Assembly (NCBI RefSeq): GCF_050271975.1
Contig: NZ_CP189850.1
Span: forward strand, 3,038,001 to 3,102,000
DNA length: 64,000 nt
Direction of reading: 5' to 3'
Source of the DNA: Litorimonas sp947503715
GTDB taxonomy: Bacteria; Pseudomonadota; Alphaproteobacteria; Caulobacterales; Maricaulaceae
Positions 55,101 to 62,963 of this stretch are shown piece after piece (position 1 is the stretch's first letter; each line of letters starts with the position of its first letter). The position numbers were made by a program, and so were the translations under genes. The notes beneath the pieces are model-generated. The model ran no database searches. It saw only the letters and a list, made by a program, of their open reading frames with translations, and was not told the DNA's origin.

Positions 55101-57380
55101 TTCCTGTCTGGCGATTGGAGAAGAACAAAAAAGCTTGTCTTGAGCTCTATAGATGAAGGCAGCCTCTCTGTAAAACCGCGGATCCGCGATTTATTGACGG
55201 ATCTAAAACTGGAACACGAAGCCGTAGAAGTTTTAGAAAACGCGTCAAGGCAGCTGACGCGACGATTTGGATATGAGAGCGCAGATCAATTGTCGGGACT
55301 TCTACACGAACGCGACTCCCTCACACCAGCAGAAGGTAATGCTGCGCTTCCACTTTGGAATGTTGTTTCAAGTAACCCGACCTCAACAAGAGACGGAATC
55401 AAAGACTTAAGCGCACTTTATGAGACCTTGGGTGAGACAGATAAGCGCCTAAAACTCAGCTTTGAAGGTGTAGATAATATACCGGTTCAGCAGCTCGCAA
55501 CAGAGCTGACAGATCTCTCCGAAGCAAATCGCCGCTTGCGAGATATTCAACCCGCAGCCCTAGCTCTTAAAAATGCGCCACGTTCAATTTGGCGGACGCT
55601 GCGCGAAAGCGAGCTGGAGCCTGAGCAATTAGAAACCGCAATCATGGCTGATACGGTGGAGCGTAGCCTCACGGCCGCATCGGGCCTCCTAAATGTCGAT
55701 TCAGACGCATTAAATGATATCCGTGAACGAATTAGAGGCCATCAAACACAGCTCTATAGCTTGAACGCACAGCTTATTTTACGCCGTTCGATTGACAGCT
55801 TCCACGCGTTGACAGCTTTGAAAAATACACCTGATCGCGACCTGTCTCAAATGGAACGTAAGCGTAAATCAGCCGTCAACAAGGGCCTACGTGCTCTTGA
55901 ACATGAGTTCGGCAAAACACGCGCCTATCGATCACCTCGGGAGTTGCTCGCAGGCCCTGCAGGTTCCGTACTTCCGACTATTAAACCTATTTGGATGATG
56001 AGCCCCCTTTCCGTAGCAGATGTATTACCATTATCAGGAAGGCTGTTCGATGTAGTTATCTTTGATGAAGCGTCGCAAATACCTGTCGAGGACGCGATCC
56101 CAACCGTGTTGCGCGCTCCGCAAGCCATTATTGTCGGCGATGAGAAACAGCTCCCGCCTACCAATTTCTTTAATTCTAGCGGCGGAGAAGAAGACTTTGA
56201 TGAAGCTGCGGAAGATGTCGATGTTGATTTCGAACTCAACCAAGACAGCTTTCTTACATTAGCCGCAGAACATCTTCCCTCGACCTTGCTGGGTTGGCAT
56301 TATCGCTCAAGATCTGAAGAGCTTATCGGTTTTTCCAATGCTGCGTTTTACGGCACTCGTCTGCTCACAATTCCATCCGTCAGACGCTCAGAAAAACGCG
56401 CACCCATCGTCGTCGAGGACGTTGAAATTCTACCCGTATCCTCCGAAGATATCCTCGCTCGCCCCATCAGTTTTCACCACATCCCTTCAGGTGTTTATAC
56501 GGATCGAAAGAATGCAAATGAGGCGCGATATATAGCGACCCTGTTAAGGACTCTTCTGACAGATCAAGCCAGAGCCGGGACCAGAAGAACCTTTGGTATT
56601 GTCGCCTTCTCTGAAGCTCAACAGGGCGAGATAGACCGAGCCTTGGACAATTTAGCGAGTACAGATACGGCCTTCGAAAACCTCTTGGAAGCCGAACGAG
56701 AGCGAGAAGAAGACGGGGAATATATCGGTCTATTTGTCAAGAATTTGGAGAATGTACAGGGCGACGAACGTGATATAATCATACTCTCAATATGTTACGC
56801 GCCCGCTGCCTCAGGTAAAATGCGGATGAATTTTGGCCCTATCAATAAGGCAGGCGGAGAGAAGCGTTTGAACGTTATCTTCTCACGGTCAAAAACCGCA
56901 ATGATGGTCGTCTCTTCCATCCAAAGTTCAGCCATAACCAATGACTATAATTTCGGTGCCAATGCGCTAAAAACATACCTTCGTTATGCAGAAGCGCTTT
57001 CAGTCGGGCAGACAGAGGCGGCCCATTCTGCGCTTTCTCGAATTGCCATGCAGAGAGGACCCGATCGCGACACATCGAAACCTACTGACGCTACTTTTGA
57101 TAAGTTAGAGGCCGATCTCAAACAACACGGTTGGCAGGTAGATCGCAATGTTGGCTTATCGTTTTTCACGGTCGATCTGGCGTTATCCGGACCTAACGGT
57201 TCGGCCCGCACCGCACTTCTTTTTGACACGCCCGAAAGATATCGCAGCAATGATGTTGTGGAGACATACACGGCCCGTGCCGATATTCTCGAAGCCTTTG
57301 GATGGACCGTTATTCTCGTCCCGCTATCTCAGTTATGGGATAACTATGATAGCGTATTAGAGCGTGTTGGAAGTCCATAA
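52185..57380 (+). CDS. DUF4011-SF1 helicase-Vsr/MTES_1575-like protein (Hhe-like)
   Basis: 1731 residues. An N-terminal ~250-residue unrecognised part, then a DUF4011-type segment (LRARLYDLTRRNRLIYHRR, about 265-285), a UvrD/Upf1-type SF1 helicase with Walker A Q660-GPPGTGKS, Walker B V1290-VIFDEAS and GDEKQLPPTNF, and a C-terminal nuclease-like fold. The end retains E1642, D1664 and D1681 but reads LLFDTP where family members usually have IECDG. The DUF4011-helicase-Vsr layout is that of Hhe, a defence protein reported by Gao et al. 2020. Anti-phage role here is inference. Confidence 0.85.
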   Translation: MTDDIYTAAAEANFKDSQDLNTFLVEWRELASVGTEDVLSAILPLMSQLDELHKEGKVGPLAQIENLQVANGRLWFSNADAKPIENQSHRVRSRPINAKGAIDVVEEVSITSDDTTGADIRDHDVRDAEDETVQKDAKPRFLTHFQSWEIRQGHQDPVTDIFLVGMIAAALATQLDFRDRGELERFVTQRKDLSTLNNRLHPVLCRAIERMTALRREERVQDIGVLITALENHRQIGSVVDLDLGGIKGFHSDKADDARTRLLKRLRARLYDLTRRNRLIYHRRVSTELNLTETSVPLVLNISAIKPEDLFTAKTRPFQRLLNGDEVKLSEYIRFEEMAFTPSVLAKLRSSAARDEREFGGSPLRLVPVFLKWRDLKNAPSESISSPLLLMRVELKRRKGVKDAYTLSLSDTKAEINPALSFILDQLYGIKLPDFVDLAEPSALQSLHETLQNQIMASEPGVSLSFADKPKLRLLHRTVRRRLDKFNKRRAHRTRGVRSRGSLSYSYERKSYAPLGVQMFREYVALAEAPTRDIFGAPKPQLYNAVENNDKAKVREKKVTQFQQIDEDASRYDWSFDLCAVTLANFNYRKMSLVRDYDAVLRGESEAESLFTRFFTDAARPEVATVESAPLEKRFPIMAQDPTQARSIAQLRAPQSYVIQGPPGTGKSQTIANLLAEAVSQNKRVLFVCEKRAALDVVYNRLRGANLESLCALVHDAQESKREFIAELSGIYEDWTKDKTVPTLSEIEKSRSWQIEGVRTALSDLHRLTDTLSKSALGTDAPLHDILAETLALNNAKSLPLDIAFPDLSDWQKHAVAARGLSAAVRRLTGEEVFSKASERLIRTSVWFTNDMSETLPNEAQALLPLVSRLSDGSAKLMRTAEIDVASLDEMRAQITLAHRLSPCFEVGMEGVFKPGSSEFLQWINGLRELEDLKHKVSQAHKDTKIWTNKLSPRDTRNALALAEQKEGKILAFLSGDWRRTKKLVLSSIDEGSLSVKPRIRDLLTDLKLEHEAVEVLENASRQLTRRFGYESADQLSGLLHERDSLTPAEGNAALPLWNVVSSNPTSTRDGIKDLSALYETLGETDKRLKLSFEGVDNIPVQQLATELTDLSEANRRLRDIQPAALALKNAPRSIWRTLRESELEPEQLETAIMADTVERSLTAASGLLNVDSDALNDIRERIRGHQTQLYSLNAQLILRRSIDSFHALTALKNTPDRDLSQMERKRKSAVNKGLRALEHEFGKTRAYRSPRELLAGPAGSVLPTIKPIWMMSPLSVADVLPLSGRLFDVVIFDEASQIPVEDAIPTVLRAPQAIIVGDEKQLPPTNFFNSSGGEEDFDEAAEDVDVDFELNQDSFLTLAAEHLPSTLLGWHYRSRSEELIGFSNAAFYGTRLLTIPSVRRSEKRAPIVVEDVEILPVSSEDILARPISFHHIPSGVYTDRKNANEARYIATLLRTLLTDQARAGTRRTFGIVAFSEAQQGEIDRALDNLASTDTAFENLLEAEREREEDGEYIGLFVKNLENVQGDERDIIILSICYAPAASGKMRMNFGPINKAGGEKRLNVIFSRSKTAMMVVSSIQSSAITNDYNFGANALKTYLRYAEALSVGQTEAAHSALSRIAMQRGPDRDTSKPTDATFDKLEADLKQHGWQVDRNVGLSFFTVDLALSGPNGSARTALLFDTPERYRSNDVVETYTARADILEAFGWTVILVPLSQLWDNYDSVLERVGSP

Positions 57381-57512
57381 GACTCCATTTTCTACAGCTG
57401 GCGAATTTTATTAAGTTAGTTAATAAATAGAACGTTGCGCAAATCGCGAAGCACCATAAAATATAGGGGAAATGAAACTTAGTGTGCACATTCAAGCGAC
57501 GCGTGTGCATAC

Positions 57513-58335
57513 TTACAACGATGTGCAGCGCAAACAAAAGTCTATTCCTGCTTCTCGCATCCGGCTCTCAAAGCTATGGCGGAAACTATAAATTCGATGA
57601 TTGTCTGACGGCATAAGTTTGCGGGCCTTGAACGCCTTCATCAGCGATTGTGAAAGCAGGTAGCCTCTCTCACTATAATGCGAAAATCCATTCTGGGTCA
57701 GTTTCATAACTTCCAGACTGAGGGCCACAAACGGAATGTTGCGGATCAACGCCTTAGATTTGAGCTTTCGCTCTTTTGTCGACCGAATGCGAATATGCGG
57801 TATATCTGAATCGAGGCAAATATTCTCAGGAGGAATATTGCTCAGCTCGCCTGGACGGCAGCCGGTCTACATAAGCGCAAAGCAAAGCGGCCTCTCGGTA
57901 TAAACCCTTCAAGACATTTGGCTCAAAAATGCGAGTCTGCACACAATCGCTGGAGAATGGTTTTGTGTTCCCTAATTTTACATCTGATACCGGAAATTAT
58001 GAAACGGATTCGGCCTGTCCCCTTCACCAATGTGTTCAAAGTAACGGCGATAAAGCTTCCATAGATTCCCCAAGTCGCGGTTCGCACTATTGCCGCTCAG
58101 CGGCTCGGAACCGCTGGTCGGATGAACCTTGCGGCCCAACGCTGCTATACCTTACGCCCACGCTCACATCCGATCTCGCGCATATCTATGTTGCCGCTCA
58201 TGCGAATGCATCAGCGTCTTGTTGAACCTCAAGTGTTATAGGTGTTTTGCTGGGCACTACATCTTTTAAGCGGTCAATAAGATCTGAGAGGTCAGCCTTA
58301 TCCGCTAAATCTACTGCAGGGCAATAAGTGAACCC
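57513..58335 (-). pseudogene. Decayed tyrosine integrase
   Basis: Reading leftward from the tRNA, recognisable integrase blocks appear in different frames: a possible TITLEVQQDADAF segment, NSANRDLGNLWKLYRRYFEH with GEGDRPNPFHNFRY, then the catalytic RPLCFALM-stop-TGCRPGEL, and HRIYSFRHSFESRMREAG (box II). Stops and shifts separate them, including a TAG just before the TGCR motif. The terminal Tyr block is not found. It most likely integrated this island and is now dead. Confidence 0.7.
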
Positions 58336-58344
58336 TTAGGAGAA

Positions 58345-58429
58345 TGGTGCGGGTGAAAGGACTTGAACCTTCACATCCTAAGATACTAGAACCTAAATCT
58401 AGCGCGTCTACCAATTCCGCCACACCCGC
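58345..58429 (-). tRNA. tRNA-Leu (anticodon TAG)
   Basis: 85 nt with CCA encoded. Acceptor GCGGGTG pairs with CACCCGC, the anticodon stem CTAGA/TCTAG encloses TTTAGGT (anticodon TAG), and a long variable arm fits the leucine class. The 3' end is the integration site of the island to its left. Confidence 0.92.
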
Positions 58430-58469
58430 ACAGGTGAGAGCGGCGAGGTAGCCTTAGACGCAGGGCTCG

Positions 58470-59810
58470 TCAACTCTCTTTGGCGGTCATCGGCGCTTTC
58501 TTTAACGTCCAGATTATCGCGATGAGGCCCGAGACGATATTGGCGGCTGCAACCCCGACAAAAGCCCCGATAAGTCCGGCTGTCCAGACTCCAATCGCGA
58601 TAAGTCCGATATATAGAATGAGAGAGCGAATGATCGTATAGATCAATCCGAATATCGGACGACCCAATGCATTTAATCCGGCAGCGCTGACAAACACAAA
58701 ACCATAGGCAAAAATCGTAATGGGTACGATGTAGAAATACGGGATGATCTTCGCGATCAAAACCTCATCGCTCGTGAAGATATTTGCAATCTGCGTCGCG
58801 AAGACTGCCAATAGCACCGCCATCGCCGTGCTCCAAATCACGCAGATAATATAGCAAACTTTAAATGCTTCACGGACCCGCGCCGTTTGACCCGCACCCC
58901 CATTACGGCCTGTCACGGCACCGATACAGGCCGATAACGCATAGAGAAGACCAACTGAGATTAACTCCGCGCGACTGGCAACCGTAAAGGCGGCAACATC
59001 CGCTTCTCCCAAAACATTCCCGATAATGGCGACCACGACCCAAGTGGCAACAGGGATGATAATATTCGTACCCGCCGCCGGTATACCGACTTGGCCAATA
59101 ATCGACCAAGCATGCTGTATGGACTTCAAGGTCATGCCGACAAAATCAACAGCCTTGCGATGGAATAGAATGATGTAAAATCCGTAAGCGGCCCCAATAC
59201 CATTACCAAGTAATGTGGACAGGGCAGCGCCTTGTAATTCCATACGCGGGAAGGGTCCCCATCCGTAAATAAAAAACGGGTTCATGATAATATTGACGAG
59301 CGCCCCCAATATCATAATTGAGGACGGCAGAAGCGCTTCTCCCCCTGCCCTGAGAATATTATTACTCATCGACGCGACGGAGACGAGCACCAGTCCCGGC
59401 ATGACAATCAATAAGTAGCCAAAGGCCCGGCGTTCCACATCATCACTTTGCCCCATGAGCGAAAGAATGAAGGGTGAGATCAACAACATGAATGACACCA
59501 GAAACGTCATGACGAAAAGACCCATTAAAATCGCCGCTGCGGCATGACGTTTTGATTTCGCAATATCCCCTTGCCCCAAAGCCCGGGAAACCGCGCTCAT
59601 CGTTCCGGCGCCCAGCCCGATATTGGCGCTATTCCCGATAAAGCTAATTGGGAAAGCAATACCCAGCGCGGCGAGAACAGCTCTGGCAACATTGGGGTCA
59701 TTCGGATCCTCCAAACGACCAAGATAAATTGTATCAACAATACCCGTCGAAATTAGCGCGATGACCGCAATCGAAAATGGTCCAAGCATACGCAGGATAT
59801 GCTTGGCCAC
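58470..59810 (-). CDS. MATE-family efflux transporter
   Basis: 446 residues from GTG, with about 12 TM helices and the repeated MATE halves (DTIYLGRL near 26). It exports cationic compounds using Na+ or H+. Family members normally begin with LxxGSVxxHLLRM; that block continues in frame upstream to a CTG at 59849, just after the malic enzyme stop and with AGGG upstream, so the true start may be there. Confidence 0.9.
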   Translation of the reverse strand: MAKHILRMLGPFSIAVIALISTGIVDTIYLGRLEDPNDPNVARAVLAALGIAFPISFIGNSANIGLGAGTMSAVSRALGQGDIAKSKRHAAAAILMGLFVMTFLVSFMLLISPFILSLMGQSDDVERRAFGYLLIVMPGLVLVSVASMSNNILRAGGEALLPSSIMILGALVNIIMNPFFIYGWGPFPRMELQGAALSTLLGNGIGAAYGFYIILFHRKAVDFVGMTLKSIQHAWSIIGQVGIPAAGTNIIIPVATWVVVAIIGNVLGEADVAAFTVASRAELISVGLLYALSACIGAVTGRNGGAGQTARVREAFKVCYIICVIWSTAMAVLLAVFATQIANIFTSDEVLIAKIIPYFYIVPITIFAYGFVFVSAAGLNALGRPIFGLIYTIIRSLILYIGLIAIGVWTAGLIGAFVGVAAANIVSGLIAIIWTLKKAPMTAKES

Positions 59811-59852
59811 CGATCCTTCCAGGACATTGGTCTTTTGCGGTGCGGCCAGTGT

Positions 59853-62150
59853 CTAGCCCTGCATATCGCGATGGGACGGTGCAAAAGCCGCCAGCGTTGC
59901 CATCTGGACAATGTCGGACGCCGTTGCACCGAGCGAACAAATCTGGACCGGCTTTTCAAGCCCCGTCAGGAACGGTCCCAACACAGTCGCGCCGCCGACG
60001 CTGTCGAGCAATTTCGTGGCAATAGACGCGCTGTGAATGGCCGGCATAACGAGAACATTTGCAGAGTCCGTCAAACGCGAGAACGGGTAAGTCAGCATAT
60101 GCATTGGATCGAGTGCCACATCTGCTGCGATGTCGCCTTCATATTCGAAATCGACTTCGCGTTCATCGAGAATTTGGACGGCTTCCCGCACTTTCTCCAT
60201 CCGCTCACCGACGGGGTTGCCGAAGGTTGAATAGGAGAGGAAGGCGACGCGAGGTTCGAACCCGAATTCACGGGCAAAATGCGCTGTGGATTCCGCGATA
60301 TTGGCGAGGTCCCACGCATCTGGTAATTCGGTGACATTAGTGTCGGCGATGAAAAGCGTTTGCCCTTTATTGACCACGACAGACACACCCATTGTGCGTT
60401 CCTCCGGACGGTGATCGAGGACGAGTCGTACATCGCGCAGAACAACATCGTAGGAACGGGTGACACCCGAAACCATACCGTCCGCTAATCCATGTTGCAG
60501 CAGCAGTGCAGAGAAAACGTTCCGGTCATTATTCACGAGACGCTGCGCATCACGACGCAGGAAGCCTTTGCGCTGCAATCGGCTGTAGAGATATTCCGTG
60601 AACTCTGCATTGCGGTCAAACAGACGGGCGTTAAGAACGGTCAGGCTCTCGGGATTTTCGACGCCCAACAATTTCATGTTGTCATAGATCGGCTTTTCCC
60701 GACCTATAAGAATGGCCTTACCAAGACCGCGTTGCTGGAAACTCTGCGCGGCGCGAATAACCGCAGGTTCTTCGCCTTCGGCAAAGACAATTGTCTTTGG
60801 CTCTTCTTGTACAGTCGCGGAGATACCTTGCAATATTGCGGCGGTTGGGTCCTGACGACGGGCGAGTGATTTCTTATAGGCTTCCATGTCCTCGATGGGC
60901 TTGCGCGCGACGCCTGTATCCATAGCGGCCTGCGCAACATAGGGCGGAATTTCTGAAATGAGGCGAGGATCAAACGGCGCAGGAATAATGTAATCAGGAC
61001 CGTATTTTGGACGGTTGCCGTGATAGGCCGCCGCAACCTCCTCTGGCACGTCCTGACGGGCAAGATCGGCCAGCGCATGCGCACAGGCAAGCTTCATTTC
61101 ATCATTCACATTGCGCGCGCGAACATCCAACGCCCCACGGAATATATAAGGAAAACCAAGGACATTGTTGACTTGGTTCGGATAATCAGACCGTCCCGTT
61201 GCGATTATCGCATCGTCACGCACGGATTTAATCTCTTCGGGTAGGATTTCCGGATCAGGGTTTGCCATGGCGAAAATGATGGGGTTCGGTGCCATGCTGG
61301 CGACCATCTCTCCGCTGACAATGCCCGCGGCAGAGAGGCCGAAAAACACATCTGCGCCTTCCATAGCCTCGGACAGGCTGCGCATGTCTGTGACCACCGC
61401 ATGCGGGGCTTTCCACTGATCCATATATTCGGTGCGGCCCTTATAGATGACACCCCGACTGTCTACAACTACCGCGTTCTCATCTTTAACACCCAAGCTC
61501 TTAACGAGGTTCAGAACCGACAGACCTGCCGCACCGGCCCCGCAGAGCACGAGTTTAAGATCTTCAAATTTTCGTCCTGTGAGGTGGCACGCATTGATGA
61601 GACCCGCCGTCGCGATAATCGCTGTCCCGTGCTGGTCATCATGGAAGACCGGAATATCGAGGAGATCCCGAAGCTCACTCTCGATAATGAAACATTCGGG
61701 CGAACCAATATCTTCGAGATTAATGCCACCAAATGTATTGCCAAACCGTTTGACGCATTCGATGAAAGCTGTGGCGTCTTCCTCTTCGACTTCGATGTCA
61801 AAACTGTCGATATCGGCAAACCGTTTAAAGAGTACGGACTTTCCTTCCATCACCGGTTTGGACGCCATTGCGCCAAGATTACCGAGGCCAAGAATAGCGG
61901 TACCGTTCGAGATGACGGCAACCATATTTCCCTTGGAGGTATAGTCGTAAACGGTATCAGGATCCGCGGCGATTGCCTCAACTGGCACAGCAACGCCGGG
62001 ACTGTAGGCGAGGCTGAGATCGCGCTGTGTCGCCATGGGCTTTGTCGGTTGTAGGGCAAGTTTGCCGGGGGTGGGTTCCGCATGGAACCTGAGCGCTTGC
62101 TCATCCGTGATGAACGATTTCTTGGGCGGGCGTGGGGTCAGCTTTTTCAT
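59853..62150 (-). CDS. maeB: NADP-dependent malic enzyme, MaeB type
   Basis: 765 residues: N-terminal malic-enzyme domains (SLAYSPGVA, GNGTAILGLGN, FHDDQHGTA, LCGAGAAG) and a C-terminal phosphotransacetylase-like domain (about 440-765) that regulates it in alphaproteobacteria. It turns malate into pyruvate and CO2 with NADPH. GGAGATAG precedes the ATG. A 17-bp repeat lies upstream. Confidence 0.95.
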   Translation of the reverse strand: MKKLTPRPPKKSFITDEQALRFHAEPTPGKLALQPTKPMATQRDLSLAYSPGVAVPVEAIAADPDTVYDYTSKGNMVAVISNGTAILGLGNLGAMASKPVMEGKSVLFKRFADIDSFDIEVEEEDATAFIECVKRFGNTFGGINLEDIGSPECFIIESELRDLLDIPVFHDDQHGTAIIATAGLINACHLTGRKFEDLKLVLCGAGAAGLSVLNLVKSLGVKDENAVVVDSRGVIYKGRTEYMDQWKAPHAVVTDMRSLSEAMEGADVFFGLSAAGIVSGEMVASMAPNPIIFAMANPDPEILPEEIKSVRDDAIIATGRSDYPNQVNNVLGFPYIFRGALDVRARNVNDEMKLACAHALADLARQDVPEEVAAAYHGNRPKYGPDYIIPAPFDPRLISEIPPYVAQAAMDTGVARKPIEDMEAYKKSLARRQDPTAAILQGISATVQEEPKTIVFAEGEEPAVIRAAQSFQQRGLGKAILIGREKPIYDNMKLLGVENPESLTVLNARLFDRNAEFTEYLYSRLQRKGFLRRDAQRLVNNDRNVFSALLLQHGLADGMVSGVTRSYDVVLRDVRLVLDHRPEERTMGVSVVVNKGQTLFIADTNVTELPDAWDLANIAESTAHFAREFGFEPRVAFLSYSTFGNPVGERMEKVREAVQILDEREVDFEYEGDIAADVALDPMHMLTYPFSRLTDSANVLVMPAIHSASIATKLLDSVGGATVLGPFLTGLEKPVQICSLGATASDIVQMATLAAFAPSHRDMQG

Positions 62151-62167
62151 ATCTATCTCCGCCGGGT

Positions 62168-62290
62168 GAACTGCAGTCGCGAACAGCCGGTTTATGATCG
62201 GGTTTTCAAGCGCGCGAAACGCGCAGGTATTGACAAGATGTCGACGTCAGAATCACCCACATTCTTCACATCGGAACTGCAGTCGCGAAC
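62168..62290. repeat. Repeated 17-mer upstream of maeB
   Basis: GAACTGCAGTCGCGAAC occurs at 62168-62184 and 62274-62290, 106 bp apart, 18 bp and 124 bp before the maeB start. The pair may be binding sites of a looping regulator. The rest of this 415-bp gap holds the glnB promoter and no gene. Confidence 0.5.
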
Positions 62291-62459
62291 CCATGTTTGA
62301 TGAAAACGTGCGTAATTTGAGGACGGTCTATAGCTTTGAGGCATTTCTTCAACGCCTAATCAGCGGCCCTTGAGACACGTGTTTGTTAGGCCCTTTAACC
62401 GTTTTAGCCCAGCCTTGCATCGCCCGCCCTCACCCACGACCAAATCTTGTGCAGATTTA

Positions 62460-62475
62460 TGGCTTTTAATCTGCT
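62460..62475 (+). promoter_or_regulatory. Candidate sigma-54 promoter of glnB-glnA
   Basis: TGGC-N8-TGCT with the invariant GG (62461-62462) and GC (62473-62474) exactly ten bases apart, about 90 bp before glnB. The same segment forms a stem (TTGTGCAGATT with AATCTG...CACAA). Nitrogen control by NtrC would be expected. Confidence 0.5.
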
Positions 62476-62565
62476 ACACAATGCCAACATGTCCCACCTC
62501 TCGACTCCTGATAGAGGGAAGGTCATCAAGATAATACATTTAAGCGCGACCACTCGGAGTTTCTC

Positions 62566-62904
62566 ATGAAAAAGATCGAAGCCATTATCAAACCCTTCAA
62601 ACTCGACGAAGTAAAAGAAGCCCTGCAAGCTGTAGGACTTCAGGGCATGACCGTTTTAGAAGCCAAAGGGTTTGGCCGTCAGAAGGGGCATACAGAACTT
62701 TATCGGGGCGCGGAATATGTCGTCGACTTCCTCCCGAAATTAAAACTCGAACTCGTTGTCGCTGACGACCAAGTCGAAGCCGCACTCGAGGCCATTCAAA
62801 CAGCTGCCAAGACAGGCAAAATTGGTGACGGCAAAATCTTTGTCTCCGACGTTGCACAAGCCATCCGGATCCGGACGGGCGAAACAGGCGACACCGCCCT
62901 TTAA
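62566..62904 (+). CDS. glnB: Nitrogen regulatory protein P-II
   Basis: 112 residues. The T-loop ends GHTELYRGAEY with Y51, the uridylylation site. The C-terminal signature GDGKIFVSDV and RIRTGETGD are present. It senses glutamine and 2-oxoglutarate and controls glutamine synthetase adenylylation. It lies 59 bp before glnA, the usual alphaproteobacterial pair. Confidence 0.96.
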   Translation: MKKIEAIIKPFKLDEVKEALQAVGLQGMTVLEAKGFGRQKGHTELYRGAEYVVDFLPKLKLELVVADDQVEAALEAIQTAAKTGKIGDGKIFVSDVAQAIRIRTGETGDTAL

Positions 62905-62963
62905 TTCATAATCTGAAACCAACTCAGAATTCACATTTAATCTCCAAACAGGGAAAACGACTC

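Larger units (their letters stand above)
50666..58359. mobile_element. Small tRNA-Leu island encoding a metallopeptidase-helicase pair
   Basis: A 7.7-kb unit with a direct repeat of the tRNA-Leu 3' end at both ends and a decayed integrase beside the tRNA. The only intact genes are the two coupled genes at 50971-57380. This is the form of a small defence island. Confidence 0.75.
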
